Shown in pieces: positions 11,195 through 22,189 of a DNA stretch of 64,000 nucleotides. Source of the DNA: Ceratotherium simum simum (lineage: Eukaryota > Chordata > Mammalia > Perissodactyla > Rhinocerotidae); assembly GCF_000283155.1 (NCBI RefSeq), contig NW_004454178.1, forward strand, positions 5,933,724 to 5,997,723, given 5' to 3'. The notes beneath the pieces are model-generated. The model did no database searches. It saw only the letters and a program-made list of their open reading frames with translations, and had not been told where the DNA came from. A program made the translations under genes and the position numbers. How positions within the stretch are numbered: the first letter of the stretch is position 1; every line of letters starts with the position of its first letter.

Positions 11195-12775
11195 GCTTGT
11201 AGTTCACCTCTCCACTGGCAGAGCCTAGATATGCCTGGGGAGGTAAATTATGACCAAAGCATCAATCATCTGTTGGACAATATACATCCTTGGCCTCTGG
11301 GGTCAGATCAAGGTCCCAGTGTTCCCTGTCCTCTACTCTTAAGGGAAGCAATGTTAATTTCTGAGGACCATTGTTGGGCTGTGGTGTTGGGGCAGAGGGA
11401 AGAACTTGCAGAGTTGTGGTAAGGAAAGGGCACACAAAAGCTTATACTTCTCAGGCAATGCTCTCCAGCTGGATCTGGTTTCTTAGAGTCCTGTCCTGTC
11501 TGACTTGTCTTATTAAAATGACTTCCCCACCAGCTGCTGCTCTGGGAAGAGAGCCAGAACCTGCTTTCCACCTACTAATTGACTCCTTCAACTGCCCCTC
11601 CCACCACCCACCAAACCTCCACTTCCTGTCTTGAGAAAGGAAGGCCTGGCCTGAGATAGAGCGTTAGACCACTTGGATCTAGGTCTTAGGGGAGAAAAAT
11701 CATCCCACTCACCCCTTTTTTTCCTTTGAGTTTACCTCTTATTTTTGCCACTAGAGTGAGAAGATCTGGAGGAACTTCTTTTAGTTAGGCCTTTGAAAAA
11801 AGATACATAGGAATGTTCTCAGCCCTATGTAGTCCAGCACAAGTCATCAGGTCTAGGAGTTCCACACAGGATGCTGGCACCAAACCCAAATAGCAATCAG
11901 CAGTTTTCATGGGCCTGGCCTCATCCTCAGTGCATGTATCTCCCATGGGGGATCTAGGAGAAGGAGCTGTGACATGACTGACATACACTTTTGGAACAGT
12001 TTGGAATGGAGTGAGGGAAAAGTGAGGATTAGGGCAAAATGAAGATGGACATATCCTGTACGTTACCACCATCTTGAGGCCTGGACCCATCAATGTGGCT
12101 TCCCCAAATATATATTTCTAAAGCACTTAAACGACATCTCTGAATATTTGGCTATTTTGAGCTTTTTTTTACCTTGTTCCCATTTAAGCTACCTCTCAAA
12201 GCAAGTTCCATCCATCCTAAATGATTTGCTTTAAAACCAATCCTTGTCTTGATACTATTCCTACAGATAAACAGGTGGTGAATGTCAATATAATAGGCAA
12301 ATATTCACCTTTAGGCCAGAAGAATCAGCATATGTCACCATCAAATAAGAAAATAAAACCAATAATCTTATCTTACCCGTGTTAACGAGAATTCACTCTA
12401 GGATTTCCTTCTCATGAAGCAGAGCTTGACGTTCAACAACACACACGTTTCATCGTTAGAGGTAAATGAATACGCTGCAGTGAGTTTGAGAGTTATTTCC
12501 TAGTCAGGAATAAATGGAGTAACGTGGGGGAAAATAACTCCTAATTGGAATACACTGAGTGGCTATAAAGTTCCTCATGGTGCTATACACATCAAGCAGA
12601 TGGTTAGTAGCCATGTAAGGATACAAGATAGATGCGGCGTCAGGATCTTAACCATGTTAACGATCTGTGGCAACATGGAGCATGCACTGGACTTCTGGAA
12701 TTGTCTTTAGAGAAATTCATAAATCTCCAGCACCAATCCTACCAGGGGATGACATTTTATTTTAAGAGGAAAAAG
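11195..12775. other. Intergenic, no feature recognised
   Basis: No gene or repeat family that I can name. Short open frames have no family signature. Confidence 0.4.
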
Positions 12776-12779
12776 ATAG

Positions 12780-12905
12780 ATTAGCGAAAAGAGCTTGGTC
12801 TCTGAATGCAGGCAAACCTGAATTTGAATCCTAGTTTTTTGAATCGCTGGCTGTGTAATCTCACTCGAGGCTTGGAACATAGCAGATATTCAACAAATCT
12901 TAGTT
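12780..12905 (+). repeat. MIR SINE fragment, internally deleted
   Basis: GAGCTTGGTCTCTGAATGCA, GCTGTGTAATCTCACTCGAG and AACATAGCAGATATTCAACA follow the MIR order with the central core missing. Confidence 0.55.
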
Positions 12906-12924
12906 TCCTCTGAAATAAGTATGA

Positions 12925-13175
12925 TTTTGTATTGTGACTGTAACAAATTACCACACGCTTCACAGCTTAAAACAACACAGATTAGTCCTAAAATCAAGGT
13001 GTTAGCAAGGCTGCGTTTCTTCTGGAAGCTCTAGAGGACATTCTGTTTCCTTGCCAGGACATTGCCCCACTACCATGGCAATATTGGACACCAGGTAATA
13101 AAAAGAAAAATCTCCTAAGATTCTCATGGCCAAAACGTCTCTGCATCTCATTGTAAACACAATTAACCACATTAT
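12925..13175 (-). mobile_element. MaLR (MLT1-type) LTR fragment, antisense
   Basis: TGTAACAAATTACCACACGC, CAGCTTAAAACAACACAGAT and AAAATCAAGGTGTTAGCAAG are the reverse complement of MLT1-type LTR ends. Truncated. Confidence 0.5.
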
Positions 13176-13184
13176 TCTTCCAGA

Positions 13185-13790
13185 GTGGCAATTTTCAAAC
13201 TTTTTGGTGTCAGAATCTTTTACACTGTTAATAATTATTGAAGACCCTGAACAACTGTAGTTTATGGAGGCTATCTATTGATATTTATCATATTCAAAAT
13301 TAAGACTGGGATTACAAAGAATATACAAGAGAGTACATAAGTACCCTCTATTAGCCATCAGAATGATGATGTCATCACACATTATGGAGCCACTGGGAAC
13401 TCCACTCTTGAGAGAATAAGAGTTCAAAAAGCAAATAACAGGGGCTGGCCTGTGGCGCAAGTGGTGAAGTGCACATGCTCCGCTGCGGCCCGGGGTTTGC
13501 CAGTTCTGATCCCAGGTGCGCACCGATGAACCGCTTGTCAAGCCACGCTGTGGTGGCGTCCCATATAAAGGAGAGGAAGATGGGCATGGATGTTAGCCCA
13601 GGGCCAATCTTCCTCAGCAAAAAGAGGAGGATTGGCATCAGATATTAGCTGAGGGCTGATGTTCCTCACAAAAAAAAAAAAGCAAGTAACATCTTAGTAT
13701 TATTATGAAAGGAATTTTGACCTTGCACACTGCCTAAAAGAGTCTTAAGTGTCCCTGGGCCACATTTGAAGAACTACTGTTCTAGAATAC
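13185..13790. mobile_element. hAT-like non-autonomous element split by an ERE
   Basis: Left part (TTCAAACTTTTTGGTGTCAG, AATTATTGAAGACCCTGAAC) and right part (AAGGAATTTTGACCTTGCAC, CACATTTGAAGAACTACTGT) look like the two halves of one MER-class element with weak inverted ends. The ERE at 13441-13676 lies between them. Confidence 0.4.
13441..13676 (+). mobile_element. ERE SINE, type B (two tail units)
   Basis: Head GGGGCTGGCCTGTGGCGCAA, body GTCCCATATAAAGGAGAGGA, two tail units, poly-A. Flanks GCAAATAACA and GCAAGTAACA form a decayed target-site duplication. Confidence 0.9.
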
Positions 13791-14935
13791 ATCACGACGA
13801 ATGCCAAGATCCAAGTCTTGAGAGAGCAAGCTATAGACTTCAGGTCATATAAGCAGACACTGTCAAATGTTTGTCCTTGTCACAGATGAAGAAATGCACC
13901 ATATTAAATTCAAAATAGGTGACCCAAAATAGCTGGCCAATTGTAGACATTCCTAGATTGAATTCAATAACATTAAAGTAAATAAATACTCAGAAAGTGA
14001 ATACAACTTTTACATAGTCATACCTTTCTGTCACCTGTCAATGTCAACATTTGTAAATTAAAAGGAGTAGACTTTTTAAAAAATAAATTTAATCAAAAGT
14101 ATAGCATAAATACAGAAAAGTATACAAATCATAACTGTGCAGCTCAGTAAAATTACACAATTCAAAATTTCAAAAAGCTAATACAACTGTAAAACCAACA
14201 TCCTCATCAAGAAACAATGTTATCAGCACCTCAAGAAGCCCCCCATATCTGCTCCCAGGATCTACCCCCTCACAAAGGTAACCACTATCCTGATTTCTAA
14301 ACACCAAAGATTACTTTCATCAGATGTGGTTTTCAGGGATGCTTCCAAGTTTCCTGACTGGATGATCCAAGGAAAATGATGCCGTTACTTTGGGGAAATA
14401 GCCATGAGAGCAGCCAGACTGTGGCTGGAAGCCCGGATGACCTAAGTACAGGGCTCCTCCCTTCCCCATCCCCATCCTCTCCCCAGCATCTCCACCTGTA
14501 TACCCTACCCCGGGCTAAGGGACTCCTGGTGGCTACGTCTTCACTGGATGGGTTTCCTACTTCTTGGTCTTTACAAAGGTAGGATTTGTAAGCAGAAAAA
14601 GAGCTGAAGGATCAAGGCCAAGCTCCAAAGTCTGACAACCTGGCATTGAAGTTTCCAATAGCCCCCCAGTGAAGAAGAGGAGTTGTCCAGGAGAGAGAGC
14701 CTAGGTGCCAGCTAAAAGAAGCCCCTGCATCACGAAGGGATGTGCTTGGACCCCAGCACGTGTGACGGAGTACAGCTGCGTCTGGGGGATCTTCAGGCCA
14801 GTGAGTGATGCAAGAGAAGCAGCCACAGCAGCAGAAATGCCAGTTCCCCACATCTTGAAGCAATGGCCATGCTGACTATGCCGAGAACAGCACGGCAGCC
14901 GGTATCACCTACCTGCAGTAGAAAAGACCAAGCAA
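13790..14935. other. Intergenic; contains an antisense L1M fragment at about 14040-14335
   Basis: 14040-14335 (AACTGTGCAGCTCAGTAAAA, TATCAGCACCTCAAGAAGCC, AGGTAACCACTATCCTGATT) matches the reverse complement of old L1 3' sequence. The rest shows no gene or named repeat. Confidence 0.5.
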
Positions 14936-14936
14936 G

Positions 14937-15127
14937 GGCCGGCCCCGTGGCTTAGTGGTTAAGTGCATGCACTCTGCTGCTGGCAGCCCGGGTTCGGATC
15001 CCGGCCATGCTGAGGCCGCATCCCACATACAGCAACTAGAAGGCTGTGCAGCTGTGACATACAACTATCTACTGGGGCTTTGGGGGAAAAATAAACAAAT
15101 AAAAATTATAAAAAAAAAAAAAAAAAC
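14937..15127 (+). mobile_element. ERE SINE, type A, with internal deletion
   Basis: A head starting GGCCGGCCCCGTGGCTTAG joins directly to CCATGCTGAGGCCGC; about 27 bases that other copies carry between them are missing. A 10-bp duplication ACCAAGCAAG lies at 14927-14936 and 15128-15137. Confidence 0.92.
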
Positions 15128-15376
15128 ACCAAGCAAGAGGACCCCACGCCTCTCCTACAGACCTAGGCTGTGGGCTGCATCCATTTCCTGGGGTGTTAGA
15201 CTCAACCAGTGAGGAGGGGGAAGAAGCTTTGAAATGTTGAATGAATTCTAAATCCTGAGCTGACCTGAAAATTTACTGTTTTTGAACTGGGACAAAATTA
15301 AATGAATTAGATTCAGTTGTCTGCAGAAGCCACCACAGGGACTCACTGTCAGCAATTACATTGGGTATTAACAATT

Positions 15377-15617
15377 TTTTTTTTTTTTTTGGTGAGGAAG
15401 ATCAGCCCTGAGCTAACATCCATGCCTATCCTCCTCTTTTTTTGCTGAGGAAGACTGGCCCTGGGCTAACATCCATGCCCACCTTCCTCCACTTTATATG
15501 GGACACTGCCACAGCATGGCCTGACAAGCAGTGCATTGGTGCGTGCTGGGGATCCGAACCCGGGCCGCCAGCAGCGGAGCTCGCGCACTTAACCGCTATG
15601 CCACGGGGCCGGCCCCC
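15377..15617 (-). mobile_element. ERE SINE, type B (two tail units)
   Basis: Poly-T, two tail units, CACTTTATATGGGACACTG and a head ending CGGGGCCGGCCCC. A perfect 13-bp duplication GGTATTAACAATT lies at 15364-15376 and 15618-15630. Confidence 0.93.
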
Positions 15618-15634
15618 GGTATTAACAATTATTT

Positions 15635-17380
15635 AAAACTTTATTGTGTGGCCATGATTGTCCTACACACTGCAGGAGCTATTAACTCTTTCTTCCATAT
15701 AGATGTAAGACACTCAGGAATATTTTCCTCTGGTTGAGCTGGCTATGCTGTTCATGGCCCCTGACACTGGCCCATTTATTGGTTGTAGTGATCACGTGAA
15801 ACCACAGCCAGTTGAACCTTGGGAACACATACCTCAGTGTTTATGAATACACGCTTAGCATCAGGACACTACAGGTGCTAGATCTGGGTGGCACACAGAT
15901 ATGATCATAGTCTGCAGGCTTTCTCAAGGAGGTGGAGGTGAGGATAATGAAGTCAGCCTCATTCCACTCCCTAATCAGATTCCCGGCCCAAGCCAAGCAG
16001 CAGCGTGGGGCTTGGAGATGAGCAAAGGAACCCATAGCAGCCCTAAAGTGTGGTCCATACACTGCAGGTCCGAGAATCGTTTGTTCTTCGTTCATGGCAA
16101 GATAAGTACAGAAATCGAGAGTAAGGATTTGAAACATTCAGAAAAACCTGACAGTGATTGTATGTCTGTTGAAACTAATAATAAAAAAAAGTGTTTCTAT
16201 TTCGTATGTTCTTATTTTCACTTTCCCATTGTTGTAGTGCTTCAATTTTACTATATTTTATAAAAGAATTAGTCTGCAACAAATTGGCTGCGGGGAACCT
16301 GGTCCATCATCAAAGACTGTTTGTAAAGTGCTGATCTTAGGTCTATTGATTGACATCTACTAGCTAATCTTTCTATGCAAAAGTACTGATGGCACATAGA
16401 TACGGTCTTTTTAAGTTTTCCTCCGGGTTGGTTCATCTCAGTAAGTAAAGCACTAAAGGCCATATTTAATGTCAAGATTTAGATCTGACAGCTTCAGGGC
16501 TAAATAGTAAACTAATTAGCAATCATTACGCTCATCAGATATAAGTCTATTTAATATCACTTCTTTTGCCTGGTTCAATGGTTTATAAGCTCCCATGAAG
16601 CAAAACTATTTAATCAAATACCAATGGCATACTTATTTCATATGATGCTACGTTCCATAGGCAATAGTAGAAATGCTACCAAAAGCCAAGAGAAATGACT
16701 CTAGTCTAGAAGAACAAAACACAATTTAATTGAGAATATGTTTCAGGAGACAGTTTTTTTAAAAAAGCAATTTTCTCCTTTGTGTTTGTTCTATCTTTGT
16801 AGTTCTATACAAATTTTTAACAACCAATACAGATCTGTTAGTGTTATTATTGAAGCTCGTGGTTGAAAATGCTGTTTACAAGTATTTGTCTTGCCAAACA
16901 GATAAACAATAAGGCGCTCTGTAATGGGTTTCTGTTTTGAGTTTATCCATTGATTTGTAAACTTCAGAATGAGCAGATCCCCTGTGTTAGGCTTGTAAAT
17001 TTGCAAGCACTGGAGTTCAATCAATTCCAATTGTTGGAGAGGGACCAACATCCTTAGGTGAAAGAAAACATTACTTGATAACTCCTTTTATCTTCTTTAA
17101 GCTGAGCAAAGCAAGCGCTCTCATTCAAATGCCAAGTTCCCAAATGAGAAACACACACTTTCTGCTATATCTCCAACATAAGGCAGAAAGAAAAAAATAC
17201 AGCAAGCAGAAGAATATTACATTGTGTCTGAACATCTGATAGCCACACACATCACAAACAGATCTCTAATTGAATGGTCTGCGCCTCTTAATGCATACAA
17301 GAGTTATCAAATGGACTTGTTCTGTTAATCATAGAAACCAAGTCTTTATATTTCCTCTCTCCTACTGTAAGTATTAGAGA
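15635..17380. other. Repeat-poor intergenic stretch
   Basis: No gene and no named repeat. 16490-17350 is complex, AT-rich DNA of the kind often conserved, but I cannot test this. Confidence 0.35.
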
Positions 17381-17384
17381 ATTT

Positions 17385-17750
17385 TATTACCTTTTTCCTG
17401 ATTATAAAAGTAGTGCAAGTTCATTACAGAAATGCATAATAAGAAAGCAAAAGTCATCCATAGTCTTACCACATTTAGAGATGAACATTATAAATACTTT
17501 ATATACTACTTACCTTTTTTTTCCTATCGATGTTCATACATATTTATTTTTCTATATAGCTGAGATCATTATGTGTATATCTTATCATATCAGTGTGTAT
17601 CTTATTCTTTTGTTTACTATTAAAATATAAATATTTTCCAAACTCAATAAAAATTATTTGGGCATGTAATTTCCAATGACTGCATCATACTATATGGTAT
17701 TGAAGTTATAATGCACATGAGCATTCTCCTATTGTTGAACACAATTTTTT
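17385..17750 (-). mobile_element. Old L1 fragment, antisense
   Basis: CCTGATTATAAAAGTAGTGC, GCATCATACTATATGGTATT and CTCCTATTGTTGAACACAAT follow the reverse complement of L1M ORF2/3' sequence. Confidence 0.55.
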
Positions 17751-17754
17751 ATAG

Positions 17755-17990
17755 AGGTTAAGAAGATGGATTCAGAATCAGTCAGACTTGGTTCAATTCC
17801 TGGCTGGCTCTACCACTTATGTGACCTTAGTCAAGTTACTTAAATCTCTCTAAACAGCAATTTTCTCATCTATAAAAATTAGGATAATGATACAAGTTAC
17901 CTCATAGGGTTGCAATAGTAAACAAGATTATGCAAAAGAGCTGTGCACAGTGCCTGGCTTTTCTCAGTAAGTGTTAATTATTTTGATACT
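17755..17990 (+). repeat. MIR SINE, near full length
   Basis: GACTTGGTTCAATTCCTGGC, ATGTGACCTTAGTCAAGTTA, TTTTCTCATCTATAAAAATT, CCTCATAGGGTTGCAATAGT and GTGCCTGGCTTTTCTCAGTA appear in MIR order. Confidence 0.8.
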
Positions 17991-18224
17991 GTGATGAACG
18001 TCTTAGGGCACACAGCTTTGGTCTAGTTTCTATTTAATTTAGATATATTCCAAGAAGACTAGAAATAGAATAGAAGAGTGTATTTTAAAGAGCACTTTTC
18101 AGCTTTGAGTACAACCAAGAGAAACTATTGGACAGAGACTCGACTTTGTCATAATATGTCAGATTATTGTAAGCAAACTAGTAAGACAACATGGAAAAGT
18201 TCGTGGATTTAAATGCTGCAAGAA

Positions 18225-18462
18225 GAGCCGGCCCCGTGGCGTAGCAGTTAAGTGCGCGCGCTCCGCTGCTGACGGCCCTGGTTCGGCTCCTGGGCGCACA
18301 CCTATGCAGCGCTTGTCAGGCCATGCGGTGGCGGCATCCCATATAAAGTGGAGGAAGATGGGCACGGATGTTAGCCCAGGGCCAGTCTTCCTCAGCAAAA
18401 AGAGGGGGATTGGCATGGGTGTTAGTTCAGGGCCGATCTTTCTCACAAAAAAATAAATAAAT
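18225..18462 (+). mobile_element. ERE SINE, type B (two tail units)
   Basis: Head GCCGGCCCCGTGGCGTAGCA, body CATCCCATATAAAGTGGAGG, two tail units, (AAAT)n tail. The 14-bp flanks AAATGCTGCAAGAA (18211-18224) and AAATTCTGCAAGAA (18463-18476) differ at one base. Confidence 0.93.
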
Positions 18463-18610
18463 AAATTCTGCAAGAATAAAATCATTTTGTGAATGCCTAC
18501 TTCATTAGAATTACTGATACTTTCCTCAGATAAGTGCTAAAAATGGAAAGATGACTGGCCCACTCAGTAAAAGATCTTAAAAATAGATGATGATAAATAG
18601 ATAGATAAAG

Positions 18611-18658
<48 letters not shown>
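18611..18658. repeat. GATA/TATC microsatellite
   Basis: An uninterrupted tetranucleotide run of 12 units, with imperfect GATA units out to about 18590 and 18668. Likely polymorphic. Confidence 0.95.
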
Positions 18659-18679
18659 GATAGATACATAGGAGGCATA

Positions 18680-19100
18680 CAACACTTTGCACATATCTTT
18701 CAAGAAATAAAACCTTTAATATGCAATAACTCTGACCTGCCCATCCTCACCATGTGTCTTAACTTTCCCCTCCACCCTTTTGTTCACCCCTTGCCCCACA
18801 ACTAACCTAGAGTAGTAGCTGCTGATTGCTGATCTTCTGTACAGATGCTGACTTCACTGTGAAACACCTTCATACCCACAAAATCAGTTTACTCCATAAA
18901 CCACCAAATATGAGCAAGAGGAGAAGAAAGGAGAGAAGTGGTAACAGGAACTATCAAAAATATCCAAGCCCATTTACTCCCACAAATCTCTGAAACACTT
19001 GTAAGAAATAGAAATTAGTTACCCTACAATCAACTTATTACTTTTGTCAGAAGAATACACTTGTGTTAAGTAAGTAATTTTTCTCCTATTTTATTTACAT
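18680..19100. other. Intergenic, no feature recognised
   Basis: No gene or named repeat seen. Confidence 0.4.
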
Positions 19101-19119
19101 TTTAAAAAGAGCTTGGGCA

Positions 19120-19330
19120 GGGCCGGCCCCGTGGCTTAGTGGTTAAGTGCGTGCGCTCTGCTACTGGCGGTCCAGGTTCGGATCTCGGGCGCGCACCGAC
19201 ACACTGCTTCTCTGGCCATGCTGAGGCTGCGTCCCATGTACAGCAACTAGAAGGATGTGCAGCTATGACATACAACTATCTACTGGGGCTTTGGGGGAAA
19301 ATAAATAAATAAAATTATTTAAAAAAAAAA
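19120..19330 (+). mobile_element. ERE SINE, type A tail
   Basis: Full-length copy: head GGGCCGGCCCCGTGGCTTAG, body CACTGCTTCTCTGGCCATGC, tail block CTACTGGGGCTTTGGGGG. A perfect 16-bp duplication AAAAAGAGCTTGGGCA lies at 19104-19119 and 19331-19346. Confidence 0.95.
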
Positions 19331-19364
19331 AAAAAGAGCTTGGGCAATTGAGTTTATAAGAACA

Positions 19365-19852
19365 ACTGTGGCAGCCAACCTCCAAGATGGTGCTTGTGTA
19401 GTCACGTTGAATAAGGCTAATGTGTACCAATAGGAGACTGTGGAAATGACTGAGTGTGACTTCTGAGGCCAGATCACCAAATACATTGCAGCTTCTGCCT
19501 TGCTCTGGCTCAGATCACTGACTCTGGTGGAAGCCAACCACCATGTTGTGAGAGGTCCATGCTGTAAGGAGCTGAGGCCTCCTGCCGCCAGCCAGCATCA
19601 ATTCACCACCTTATGAGTGAGCCACCTTGAAGCAAGTCCTCCAGCCCCTGTCAAGATGTCCTAGCTGATGTCTTGACTGTAACTTCATGAGAGACCTTGA
19701 GCCAGAACCACCTAACTAACTTAATTGAAGTGTCCCTGAATTCTTGACCTACAGGAAATTTGTTATATAATAAACGTTTATTGTTGTTTTAAGGCACTAA
19801 GTTTTGGATTCATTTGTTATGTGTGCAGCGATAAATAGATAATACAACAACC
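19365..19852 (+). mobile_element. MaLR-like solo LTR remnant
   Basis: Non-coding. GAGACCTTGAGCCAGAACCA, ATAATAAACGTTTATTGTTG (poly-A signal region), TTTTAAGGCACTAAGTTTTG and the end GATAATACAACA fit the 3' part of MLT1-type LTRs in plus orientation. The exact subfamily is uncertain. Confidence 0.55.
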
Positions 19853-19984
19853 AAAGTTGGTGCACTTACAGTATAATTGTTATTAGAGTACTCATTTAGT
19901 TCATATTGACCAAGTAAAATTTTACTTTGTGACGTGTAAGAAGAATTTAAAATAACAACTAAAAAAAAAAAATCAACTTTGGAG

Positions 19985-20870
19985 TCAGGTAGGAAATTTA
20001 AAATCTAGCACTTCACAGGCACATCCCAAAAGAGGATATTCAAGTGGTGTGGGAGTAGGCGAAAAAGTACTCAACCTCACTAGTCATCAGGGTAATTAAA
20101 ATTAAAACCACAATGAGATACAACTATACACCCTCTAGAAGGGCTAGAATTAAAAAGAAATGATAATACCAAGTGTTGGTAAGGACATGAAGCAACTGGA
20201 ACTCTCATATACCACTGAAGAGTGTACAGTCACTTTGGTAAATTATTTGGCAGTACAGTACATACTGAAGCTGAATTTATGCGTACCCTATGACCAAATC
20301 GTTCCACTCCTAGTAATAAACCCAACAGAAATGTACACATATGTGCATCAAAAGATTTGTACAAAAATGTTAATAGCCAAACACTAGGCACAATCCACAT
20401 GTCCAATGTGGGGGCAGTAGAATGGATAAACTGGAATGTATTTGTACAATGAAATACTATATAGCGATAAGAAATAAACAAATTACAGATATACCCAACA
20501 ACAAGAATGAACCTCACATATATAATATTGAGTGAAAGAAGCCAGTCTTGTAAAGAAAAAATAGAAAAGAGTGCAGCTATGAAATGCCATTTATATAAAG
20601 TTCAAAAGTAGGCAAAACTAATCTATGGTGATAAAAGTCAGAATAATGGTCATCTTTGGGGCGAAGGAGGAAACGACTCGTAAGGGACACAGAGTAGAGA
20701 GCTTTTGGGTGCTGATAACGATCTATTTCTTGACTTGTCTGGTGGCTACACAGGTGTTTTCACTTGCTGGAAATTTATTAAGCTGTATATCTATGATTTG
20801 TGCACTTTTCTGTATGTATGTTATTCTTAGATGAAATATTCACTAAAAAAAATCCAACATGGTAATTATC
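19985..20870 (+). mobile_element. Old L1 (L1M-type), ORF2 end and 3' UTR
   Basis: AAACCACAATGAGATACAAC, TGGAACTCTCATATACCACT, CCCTATGACCAAATCGTTCC and AATGTTAATAGCCAAACACT are diverged L1 ORF2 C-terminal text. The 3' UTR follows (GGTGGCTACACAGGTGTTTT, TTTGTGCACTTTTCTGTATG). Many stops; inactive. Confidence 0.75.
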
Positions 20871-21054
20871 AACCTTAATTTCCTGATTTTCACAGTTGAA
20901 CTTTCATTAGATGGGAAAGCACTCTTGTTTGCAATGACATATGGAAGTATTAAGGGGTAATAGGGCTCACATCTGTAATTCACAAATGGCTTATGGAAAA
21001 AATATAAAATACATAAATTATAAATATAAATATAAAATATACATATATAGAGAG

Positions 21055-21195
21055 AAAGTCAATGATGAGGCAAATGTGGTAAAAAAGGTTTACAACTGGG
21101 GAGTCTGAGTGAAGGGTATGTGAGAGTTCTTTGTGTTATTCTTCTAATTTTTCTATGAATTTGACGTTATTCCAAAATGAAAAGTTAAAAAACAG
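21055..21195 (+). mobile_element. Old L1 3' UTR fragment
   Basis: GGGAGTCTGAGTGAAGGGTA, TGTTATTCTTCTAATTTTTC and TTATTCCAAAATGAAAAGTT match the 3' end of old L1 elements. Confidence 0.55.
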
Positions 21196-21214
21196 GTTTA
21201 AAATATATTCAACA

Positions 21215-21425
21215 GTTCCACTTACTAAATGCGTTTGCATGGATAAATGGTGAATTTCTCTATGCTTCAGAAGGCTCTACTGTTACATGGGATATTAATA
21301 TTTACCTTTCAAGTCTATTAAATGATTTGAGAAAATAATAAAAGTAATTGTTAACAGTTATGTAATTTGCCCTCTGTCACAAACCTAGTAAGTGTGAGCC
21401 AGAACTCAACTCCAGAATCTACACT
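21215..21425. repeat. MIR-like remnant
   Basis: Diverged MIR-type text in plus sense near 21290-21340, followed by antisense-like AATTTGCCCTCTGTCACAAA. The call is weak. Confidence 0.35.
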
Positions 21426-21525
21426 CTCATCCAGCACACAAATCAGTCAAGCAAAGGACAGAGTGAATTTCACATAGTAGATGTCATTAACAGTACCTAA
21501 TGATGATGATGACGATGACGACGCT

Positions 21526-22180
21526 AGTATTAGTTTGCTAGGGCTGCCATAACAAAGTACCAAAAATTGAGAGGCTTAAAACAACAGAAATTTATTCTCC
21601 CACAGTTCTGGAGGCTAGAAGTCCAAAATCAAGGTGTTGGCAGAGCCATGGTCCCTCAGAAGCCTAGAAGAGAGGAGCGTCCCATGCATTTTCCACCTTA
21701 CAGGAGTCCCGGGATTTTCTTGGCTGTGGCAGCGTAACTCCATTCTGCCTCCATCTTCATCTTGCCATCTTCCCTCTGTGTGTGCTGTGTCTCTTCTCTT
21801 CTTATTATAAAGACACCAGTCATATTGGATTAGGACCCTCCCCAATCTTAATTTGATTATATCTGCAAAGACCCACTTTTCATTCTTTTTTTTTTTTTTT
21901 TTTTTGCTGAGGAAGATTTGCCCTGAGCTAGCATCTATGCCAATATTCCTCTATTTTTTAATGTGGGACGCCACCACAGCATGGGTGACCAGTGGTATAG
22001 GTCCATGCCAGGGATCCAAACCCAGGAACCCAGGCTGCCGAAGCGGAGTGTGCCAAACTTAACCACTACACCATGGGACCGGCCCCAAGACCCTCTTTTC
22101 AAATAAGGTCACATTCATAGGTAGTGGGGGTTAGGACCTCAACGTATATTTTGGGGGAACACAATTCAACCCATAGTAAT
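21526..22180 (-). mobile_element. MLT1-type MaLR LTR, antisense, split by an ERE
   Basis: Reads TATTAGTTTGCTAGGGCTGC, CAGTTCTGGAGGCTAGAAGT, AAGACACCAGTCATATTGGA, AATAAGGTCACATTCATAGG and AACACAATTCAACCCATAGT. This is the reverse complement of a near-complete MLT1 LTR. The ERE at 21883-22086 interrupts it. No coding content. Confidence 0.75.
21883..22086 (-). mobile_element. ERE SINE, older type C, nested in LTR
   Basis: Poly-T, GCTGAGGAAGATTTGCCCTG, body GTGGGACGCCACCACAGCAT, head ending GGGACCGGCCCC. The 15-bp flanks at 21868-21882 and 22087-22101 match but for one base. Confidence 0.9.
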
Positions 22181-22189
22181 GCTTAAAAA

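Noticed and set aside
18590..18668. Possible CRISPR-like or satellite array
   Set aside because: It is a simple tetranucleotide microsatellite without spacers, in a mammalian genome.
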